The position numbers were made by a program, and so were the translations under genes. Under the pieces are notes generated by a model. The model made no database searches. It saw only the letters and a list, made by a program, of their open reading frames with translations, and had not been told where the DNA came from. A DNA stretch of 64,000 nt from Mesostigma viride (taxonomy: Eukaryota > Streptophyta > Mesostigmatophyceae > Mesostigmatales > Mesostigmataceae): positions 829,240 through 893,239 of the forward strand of contig RPFO01000034.1 in the NCBI GenBank assembly GCA_009746045.1. Reading direction: 5' to 3'. Within the stretch, counting starts at the first letter, position 1, and each line of letters begins with the position of its first letter. Of this stretch, positions 56,290 through 64,000 are shown in pieces.

Positions 56290-57391
56290 TCACTTGTTGT
56301 TGTTGGACGGGCCGCCCTGCCCCTTCTTGCCGGGACCCTGCTCCAGCTTGTGCTGCAGCTTCCCCATGCTCATCGCCGCCCGCACCGCCGGAGACGCCAG
56401 CATTGCTCCACCCTCCTGGAATGGCAGCATTGCCGACGGCGTCCCCTTCCAACCCGTCGACCCCACATCCACCAGCTGGCATGCCGTGATCAGCTTTGCC
56501 AGGTACTCGGCTGCTGCCAGCTCCAGAATTACTTCGGAGCGTGGCGTGGCCCAGTAGCCAAATTCTGTCACCATCGTGTCCAGAATTCCTGCCATCTGCA
56601 GGAGCAGCATCCGCCTCTCCCCGCTGGCTGAGCTGCCGTGCATCGTCAGCATTAACGATGCACGGATGGACTTCCCCCCCACGCTCTCCGCGTAGTCCAG
56701 CATTCCTGGCAGCACCGCCTCCAGCATGTTGCTCACCAGCACCGGCACTGCATGCCCACTCAGCGCCACCCCCTTCGTGCGCGCCAGTCTGCCAGCAGCC
56801 GTCGCTGCGGCTGGGCTTGCAGCTGCTGGAGTCTTTGCCTGGTCCAGCAGCTTCGACATAGCCGATATTAGGTCGCCAATATCTCCGCCAGTGCGGGCGT
56901 TGCCCGGCCGGGATGGAAGCCCTCCAGCTGGCGTTGCATAGCCCGTCTCGGTCCCCAGCAGCCGACCTAGGTTTCGGTCCAGGTCCGCCACAGCCTGGTC
57001 GATCGCCCCAGGAGCGCCATCGTCCTCCCCAGCGCCCGCTCCACCATGCCCCGCCCCTCCGCTTCCACCTGCCGAAGGGGGAACACCCCCCGTTCCCACC
57101 GCACCTGCTGACACTGGTGGGTCCGGCTCTGCAATAGCTCCCCCAGTTGCGCTGCTAGCACATCGGCCAGGGCCTCCTCCCCATCCCAGTCGCTGACAAA
57201 CCCCCGTTCCTCCAGGACGTCCATGACGTTCTTGGCACGCCCCGGAGTGAGCTTCTGGATCCGCTCTAGCCAGTTCCCCTCCCCTAGGATCTTCTGACCG
57301 CAGTGGCGGCCTCCTTTGGGGTGCATCCCTCCTTGGCTGCTTGCTTGAGTTTCGCTAGGAAATTCCGGTCTGGGGCTGTCACTGTGGACAT
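56290..57391 (-). CDS. Gag-like protein, copy A (one frame break)
   Basis: ATG at 57391 (57389-57391 on the plus strand). The start (MSTVTAPDRNFLAKLKQ, PGRAKNVMDVLEERG) is followed by a glycine-rich linker and a helical region (LISAMSKLLDQ, VLVSNMLEAVLPGMLDYAE, LAAAEYLAKLITACQLVDVG), ending in a basic PGKKGQGG tail. There is no zinc knuckle. Relative to copy B, one A is missing near 57297, which breaks the frame; copy B is intact there but broken elsewhere. Together they imply an ancestral ORF of about 367 codons. The role as Gag is inferred from position. Confidence 0.6.
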
Positions 57392-58473
57392 GGTAGGTTA
57401 TACTGCTTGATGTGTTATCTTGCGTTTTGTTTTTTGTGTTGTGGTCACGTGAGGTTCTCAGGCAAAAGAAAACAACCTGCTTCCCTAGAATGGAAGCCCA
57501 CCCTTTATAGCAACCACCTCTCCAGCCAACCCCTACCTGGGTGGCTGGGGTACGGGTGCCAGCACAAAAAATATTTTTTCTAAAATTATTTTTTTTTTGG
57601 TGCTATACGGCGTTGCATTCTCCGCTCAGCAGGTTAGTCATAGATAAAATGAGCATCCATTTCTGGCCTTGCCTTGCTTTGCATGCATCACCACAAAACA
57701 TCAAATTTATTACAATATGTGTGCTAGCTCTATACGGTGGAATAACACAGACATGTCTACCAGATGGCAACACGGCCATCTGTATGCTAGGGTGAGCACA
57801 CTATGTGAATGTGCAGGGCCAGCCCACAGCAGCTGTGCCCCTGCTCTACCCCCTTTTGCCAGGGTGGGCGGGTGGGAGGCAAAAGAAACAACCTGCTTCC
57901 CTAGAATGGAAGCCCACCCTTTATAGCAACCACCTCTCCAGCCAACCCCTACCTGGGTGGCTGGGGTACGGGTGCCAGCACAAAAAAATTTTTTTCTAAA
58001 ATTATTTTTTCTTTTGGTGCTATACGGCGTTGCATTCTCCGCTCAGCAGGTTAGTCATAGATAAAATGAGCATAGCTCACCAAATCCATTTCTGGCCTTG
58101 CCTTGCTTTGCATGCATCACCACAAAACATCAAATTTATTACAATATGTGTGCTAGCTCTATACGGTGGAATAACACAGACATGTCTACCAGATGGCAAC
58201 ACGGCCATCGGTATGCTAGGGTGAGCACACTATGTGAATTTGCAGGGCCAGCCCACAGCAGCTGTGCCCCTGCTCTACCCACATCTCCTTACATGGCTAA
58301 CAGCCGAAAATACGTAGGACATGCAAAAAGAAAACTCGAACTACCTAGCTATGGGGGTACTTTGTCCCAACCCAGGTTCACCCTCGGGTTAGTTAAACCA
58401 TTTCCCCCTGACCTCCCACACAAGGGTGAGGTCAGTTGATAGCTAAAAGACGAGAGGTAAAAACAGGAGGACG

Positions 58474-59890
58474 TCAAAACTCGACGCCACCGAAGTGGCG
58501 CCGGAAAGCCGCTGGGTCAAAACCCAGGGCCTGAGCCCAGAGGGCGGTGGGATGTCGCGCCCCAGGAGGCTGCGGTGGAGGCCAATGTAGCGCGTGACCG
58601 AGAGGGCCGAAGCCCACCGGCCGCGCAGCTGGATGGCCTCCGGCGACTCGCCAGCGATGGCGTCGTGCGTCGCCCCCCCATGCCGGAGGCTGTGAAAAGA
58701 AAACATCCTGGGATGCTCATGCGGGCCTGCACAGCCTCCCACTGCTGCCTAGCCTGGCTGTACGTTAAGCCTCGAAAGAGGAGTGCATCCGGGGGCTGGC
58801 CAGCCGTCAGACGTCGCAGGAGCCACAAAGAAAGTGGATCCCGGACGAGGACGTGTTGGGCCGCCCCCTGCGCAGTTTTGGGGTTGCGCAGCACAAGGGC
58901 ACCGACCATGGGCCCTGGCTCGAGAAGGGGGTGGCCGGGATGAGCCACATCCCGAACCCGCAGCCCTAGCGCCTCGCTAATGCGTAAATACTGCTGGAAA
59001 GCAATAATAATCAACGCACTCAAATGCACCTGTCGACGTGAAACTAGCAACAGGGCAGTGAAATAGCAAAGGCGCCAGGGCATAGGCGGAGGGCTGACAG
59101 CCGGAACAAGCCGCTGCCAACCTGCTAGCAGGCGGTCCGCCAGTACCCAATTCCGAACAATGTCGGGGTAGTACAGGTGCAGACAGGCCTTGGCATGCTG
59201 GCATAAGGTACGCCCCCGCCCGCCTCTGGCATGGTAGACAGCAGAAATCCACTCACAGAAAATGGCTTCGGCGTCAGCTGGGTCGACAGGGCCAGGTGGC
59301 GCCCACGCCACGTAGACAGCCGCCGCACGTCGGTACGCTGGCAAGGTAGACACAGGGTTGACTGTGCCCTCCAAAAGTGCCAAGTCCCGAGGGCGTCGCG
59401 CCCCCTCAGGCCCAGGGTTGGGATGCACGTCACCACACCGGGTCAAGTCAGGAACCCAAGCGCCACGCCGACTGGCCTTGTCAGCTGGGTTGTGGTCGGT
59501 AGCCACCCAGACCCAGTGGCTCTGCATGTCGCCAGCCAGTGACAGAGCGCAGTAGCGTCGAACCAGCTGGTTGAGACGGTAGGAAGACGACCGCCCTCTG
59601 ACAAACGCCCCCACCACAGCACTGGAGTCTACGAGCCGGACGACTCGCTTACCCGACACGCCTTGGTCCGGCACGACCACTCGACCCCCTGTGTCGCAGC
59701 AATCGCCTCCTTGACGTTGATGTGGTTAGGCTGCCCCGCCACCGGTAGGACAGTGCCGTACGCCAGTGGCCACTATCCAGCAGGCTGTAGTCCCCTCCTC
59801 CATGCGCTCCAGGTCCCAGTCCTCCCCAGACGTTAAAGCTGTCGTCCGCCACCCCGCGCTTCGCGCCGGGTCGCCAGCCGGGCACAATCG
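58474..59890 (-). pseudogene. RNase H / 2A-like / tyrosine recombinase ORF, copy B, frame-broken
   Basis: The longest open piece is 58517-59680. Recombinase motifs match copy A, including YLRISEAL and the DVHPNPGP motif at 59408-59431. The frame is lost near 58545 and 58707 (one G fewer in each run) and near 59655 and 59735. The HSLRHGG..RY part is therefore split over two frames. All breaks are single-base losses in homopolymers. Confidence 0.75.
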
Positions 59891-61403
59891 GCCCCAGGCA
59901 GGTCCCGGTAGACCACCCACCGCCGGAGCCGCTCGCATCACTTGCGACGACCCGGTCAGAAAGGGGCCGGGCCCTGGCCGCCCTCAAAAAGGGGGCCAGG
60001 TCGATCGCCGCCTGAAGCTCCTGGCGGGCCCCCGCAGGGAGGCGCCAGCGGCGCCCAGGCAGGGAGGCATTCATGGCTGCTAGCAGCCGGTACGTCTCAG
60101 ACCACACCGAAAGCATGGGGCGGCACAGCAGATGCATCCACACCCACTTCCCAAGCACAGAACTAAGTTCGCGGTAGTATGTAAACCCGCGATCTAAGAT
60201 TCTATGAGTAGCGGCGATAACTGCCACCACACGCTCAGGAACAGGCACCACGTCACCATCCCTTTGGTGAATGACCCCCACCGCCTGCACACCAGTCTGC
60301 TCTGCTGTCGCCCGTACCACCTTGTCAGACTTCTGCACCAGCCCAACAGCGGCGTAGGCAGCCTGAACACGATCTAGCTGCTGATTCACCCCATCCACCG
60401 ACGCACAGTGGGTGAAATGGAGATCATCGATCGTCACAGCATGCATACCTTCCAGATCCTGCCGAGATTCGAAGCACGGCGAGGGCGCCAAGGGCGCAGC
60501 AGGGTCCTCCTCCAGCCTCAGCCGGACGGTCTCCCCCGCCTCGTTGGCCTCCGCCACCAGGATCAGCGCGGACATGTTGATGCTCAGCCCACGACTAGCC
60601 TCCAACGGCGGCTTGGGGCCACAGCGGTACAACACAGACTGGTGCACACACTGGGCCACCGCGACGGCCAGCTTGTTGCCCATTGGCCAGCACAACATCC
60701 ACGGCCACACCTTCCGACGAGCCCCACTCAGGCCCACCAGATCCGACCACACCGGCATCCACGCACAGTACCGCCGCATCCAAACTGGCAGGCGGAGTCT
60801 GTTGTAGTACGAATCCAAATCTGATACGCCCCCAAAAACATCCTCCCCAGCGCGCGTGGGCAATCGCAAATCACGCCAAGGTGTGGTAAAAAAGCGGGCA
60901 TAGGATCAGGTAGTGGCATGTTGCCACGCCGGTTGTCCACAATCAGCCGTATACGGCCGTCGGGCTTTCCGACCCCGAAAGTACCGTTCACCATAGGCGG
61001 CTCCTCCTCAAAAAATCCACCCAAAATCCCCTCTCCACACACACCGTGCAAACCCGCGCGAACTCCTCCATGCTACACCCCGCGAGATCCGCATCGACTT
61101 CTGCAAGATCCGCTCTGCTGGGCTCAGCGTCCGTACCATCCTACTCTCATCATTCAAATTGCTCCCCAAGAGGGGGGTAGTAAGTTCAGCACATCCACTT
61201 GGCCACCTTCCCCCGGACCAGGCAAAGCCAAGCGTGCGGCCACTAACGGTTCGTAAGGGGCTCCTTCAGCATATTCACCCCCATCCACTACAGATCCTGC
61301 CATTGCCGCTACGGAACCACCGTTCCGGCGGACAAAGGACCTGCAAGCATCATCGATCCCATCTAGGGCCGCCTGCTGCAGAGGCCCGGGCACACGGGCT
61401 GAA
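59835..61403 (-). pseudogene. Reverse transcriptase ORF, copy B, frame-broken
   Basis: The main open part 59649-60869 holds the TIDDLHF catalytic centre and the RNase H start DASGSGGG. The 5' part lies in other frames (60728-61051 with VGKPDGRIRLIVDNR; 61154-61393 with the N-terminus). Breaks occur at about 60862, 61030, 61080 and 61157, each a one-base homopolymer difference from copy A. Bases 59649-59835 of the open frame run past the RNase H break. Confidence 0.75.
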
Positions 61404-61596
61404 CCTACAGCAGGCGGGTCTCGCCCCCCCCCCCATCCAGTTTAACGCCCTAACCGTCTGACAGGCTAGTGTGCGAGCATTAAAAGCCCGACTCATCCTA
61501 TCGCGCCTACGGCCTGAGCGTACCTGCTGCCACCAGTCACGAGGTGGCAGGGGTGCTGGAAGAGGTAGTGGAAGAAGGCACCGCTCCCTCACTTGT

Positions 61597-62687
61597 TGTT
61601 GTTGGACGGGCCGCCCTGCCCTTCTTGCCGGGACCCTGCTCCAGCTTGTGCTGCAGCTTCCCCATGCTCATCGCCGCCCGCACCGCCGGAGACGCCAGCA
61701 TTGCTCCACCCTCCTGGAATGGCAGCATTGCCGACGGCGTCCCCTTCCAACCCGTCGACCCCACATCCACCAGCTGGCATGCCGTGATCAGCTTTGCCAG
61801 GTACTCGGCTGCTGCCAGCTCCAGAATTACTTCGGAGCGTGGCGTGGCCCAGTAGCCAAATTCTGTCACCATCGTGTCCAGAATTCCTGCCATCTGCAGG
61901 AGCAGCATCCGCCTCTCCCCGCTGGCTGAGCTGCCGTGCATCGTCAGCATTAACGATGCACGGATGGACTTCCCCCCCACGCTCTCCGCGTAGTCCAGCA
62001 TTCCTGGCAGCACCGCCTCCAGCATGTTGCTCACCAGCACCGGCACTGCATGCCCTCAGCGCCACCCCTTCGTGCGCGCCAGTCTGCCAGCAGCCGTCGC
62101 TGCGGCTGGGCTTGCAGCTGCTGGAGTCTTTGCCTGGTCCAGCAGCTTCGACATAGCCGATATTAGGTCGCCAATATCTCCGCCAGTGCGGGCGTTGCCC
62201 GGCCGGGATGGAAGCCCTCCAGCTGGCGTTGCATAGCCCGTCTCGGTCCCCAGCAGCCGACCTAGGTTTCGGTCCAGGTCCGCCACAGCCTGGTCGATCG
62301 CCCAGGAGCGCCATCGTCCTCCCCAGCGCCCGCTCCACCATGCCCCGCCCCTCCGCTTCCACCTGCCGAAGGGGGAACACCCCCCGTTCCCACCGCACCT
62401 GCTGACACTGGTGGGTCCGGCTCTGCAATAGCCTCCCCCAGTTGCGCTGCTAGCACATCGGCCAGGGCCTCCTCCCCATCCCAGTCGCTGACAAACCCCC
62501 GTTCCTCCAGGACGTCCATGACGTTCTTGGCACGCCCCGGAGTGAGCTTCTGGATCCGCTCTAGCCAGTTCCCCTCCCCTAGGATCTTCTGAACCGCAGT
62601 GGCGGCCTCCTTTGGGGTGCATCCCTCCTTGGCTGCTTGCTTGAGTTTCGCTAGGAAATTCCGGTCTGGGGCTGTCACTGTGGACAT
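61597..62687 (-). pseudogene. Gag-like ORF, copy B, frame-broken
   Basis: ATG at 62687. Intact from there to about 62300, including the region broken in copy A, then broken at about 62300 (CCC for CCCC), 62055 (missing bases) and near 61620. Otherwise it matches copy A. Confidence 0.65.
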
Positions 62688-62972
62688 GGTAGGTTATACT
62701 GCTTGATGTGTTATCTTGCGTTTTGTTTTTTGTGTTGTGGTCACGTGAGGTTCTCAGGCAAAAGAAAACAACCTGCTTCCCTAGAATGGAAGCCCACCCT
62801 TTATAGCAACCACCTCTCCAGCCAACCCCTACCTGGGTGGCTGGGGTACGGGTGCCAGCACAAAAAAATATTTTTTCTAAAATTTTTTTTTTTTGGTGCT
62901 ATACGGCGTTGCATTCTCCGCTCAGCAGGTTAGTCATAGATAAAATGAGCATAGCTCACCAAATAGCTCACA

Positions 62973-63595
62973 AAGGACAAGGACAAGGACAAGGACAAGG
63001 ACAAGGACAAGGACAAGGACAAGGACAAGGACAAGGACAAGGACAAGGACAAGGACAAGGACAAGGACAAGGACAAGGACAAGGACAAGGACAAGGACAA
63101 GGAAAGGACAAGGACAAGGACAAGGACAAGGACAAGGACAAGGACAAGGACAAGGAAGGACGAGGACGAGGACGAGGACAAGGACAAGGACAAGGACAAG
63201 GACAAGGACAAGGACAAGGGCAAGGACAAGGACAGGACAAGGACAAGGACAAGACAAGGACAAGGACAAGGACAAGGACAAGGAAAGGACAAGGACAGGA
63301 CAAGGACAAGGACAAGGACAAGGATAAGGACAAGGACAAGGACAAGGACAAGGACGAGGACGAGGACAGGACAAGGACAAGGACAAGGACAAGGACAGGA
63401 CGAGGACAAGGACAAGGACAAGGACAAGGACAAGGACAAGGACAAGGACAAGGACAAGGCAAGCAAAGGACAAGGACAAGGACAGGACAAGGACAAGGAC
63501 AAGGACAAGGACAAGGACAAGGACAAGGACAAGCACGAGGACGAGGACGAGGACAAGGACAAGGACAAGGACAAGGACAAGGCCAACGACAAGGC

Positions 63596-63626
<31 letters not shown>

Positions 63627-64000
63627 AAGGACAAGGAAAGGACAGGACGAGGACGAGGACGAGGACAAGGACAAGGACAAGGACAAGGACAAAGGACAAG
63701 GACAAGGACAAGGCAAGGAAAGGACAAGGACAAGGAACAAGGACAAGGACGAGGACGAGGACGAGGAACAAGGACAAGGACAAGGACAAGGACAAGGACA
63801 AGGCAAGGACAAGGACAAGGACAAGGACAAGACAAGGACAAGGACAACGACAAGGAAAGGACAAGGAACGTGCTGGCACAAAAGGACAAGGACAAGGACA
63901 AGGAAAGGACAACAAGGACAAGGACAAGGACAGGACAAGGACAAGGACAAGGACAAGGACGAGGACGAGGACGAGGACAAGCACAAGGACAAGGAAAGGA
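62973..64000. repeat. (ACAAGG)n satellite, second block, to the window end
   Basis: The same hexamer as 47396-52341 but more degenerate: AAAGGAC and GGAACAAGG slips, GACGAG triplets, and one GTGCTGGC block at about 63868. It starts 23 bases past the end of copy B and continues beyond the window. Long LVLVLV/CPCPCP frames here are artefacts. Confidence 0.95.

Larger units (their letters stand above)
52342..57654 (-). mobile_element. PAT-like (DIRS order) tyrosine-recombinase retrotransposon, copy A
   Basis: Read on the minus strand the order is: Y repeat (57654-57460), gag, RT/RNase H, RNase H/recombinase, X repeat (52968-52771), Y repeat (52760-52565), X repeat (52540-52342). This is the split direct repeat layout A1-ORFs-B1-A2-B2 of PAT-type elements, known from Volvox and Chlamydomonas. 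The left end abuts the ACAAGG satellite, the right end abuts copy B. Elements of this order integrate as circles by tyrosine recombinase and make no target duplication. The RT and recombinase frames look intact. Confidence 0.88.
57655..62950 (-). mobile_element. PAT-like retrotransposon, copy B (tandem with copy A)
   Basis: The same split-repeat layout as copy A: Y (62950-62756), ORFs, X (58280-58082), Y (58072-57877), X (57850-57655). It is head-to-tail with copy A with no spacer at 57654/57655. It differs from A by few substitutions (for example at 58856, 60642) but by many one-base deletions in homopolymers, which break every ORF. The right end passes through ATAGCTCACCAAATAGCTCAC into the ACAAGG satellite. 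Confidence 0.85.

Overview
This window is nuclear DNA of a eukaryote, most likely a green alga. The signs are spliced genes with GT-AG introns, a plant-type LAMMER (CLK/AFC) kinase, PAT-like tyrosine-recombinase retrotransposons of the kind known from Volvox and Chlamydomonas, a chromodomain Ty3 element, and dense micro- and minisatellites. The lineage is inferred, not proven. Almost none of the very long open frames are genes, because most lie in simple repeats.

Layout. Bases 1-1337 hold the C-terminal end of a non-LTR retrotransposon with a restriction-like endonuclease domain. 2036-3601 (minus) is a decayed gag. 3986-6293 contains a pentamer microsatellite tied to a retroelement 3' end, and a pogo/Tc1-like DNA element (5216-6293) that carries a nested, 5'-inverted copy of that same 3' end. 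8796-19543 (minus) is the clearest host gene: a ten-exon LAMMER kinase of about 530 residues whose splice phases all agree. Its introns hold several minisatellites and a hAT-like element. 20781-25005 is a LINE (AP endonuclease plus reverse transcriptase) split by a TTAA-flanked piggyBac-like element.

25424-46719 (minus) is the 3' part of a large unrecognised protein gene. One of its exons is split by a chromodomain Ty3/gypsy element (27491-43517, identical 573-bp LTR lengths, CAGCC target duplication). That Ty3 element is itself split between integrase and chromodomain by a 5.2-kb foldback-like DNA element (34726-39930, AAA duplication) with long inverted satellite arrays. Both insertions are frame-compatible with the interrupted gene.

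47396-52341 is an almost pure ACAAGG satellite. It is followed by two head-to-tail PAT-like elements (52342-57654 and 57655-62950, minus strand) with split direct repeats, gag, RT/RNase H and tyrosine recombinase. The same satellite resumes at 62973. Both copies carry a 2A-like DVHPNPGP motif between RNase H and recombinase.

The main theme is nested mobile elements with unusually clean junctions. Many frame breaks sit in long G/C runs and may be sequencing errors rather than biology.
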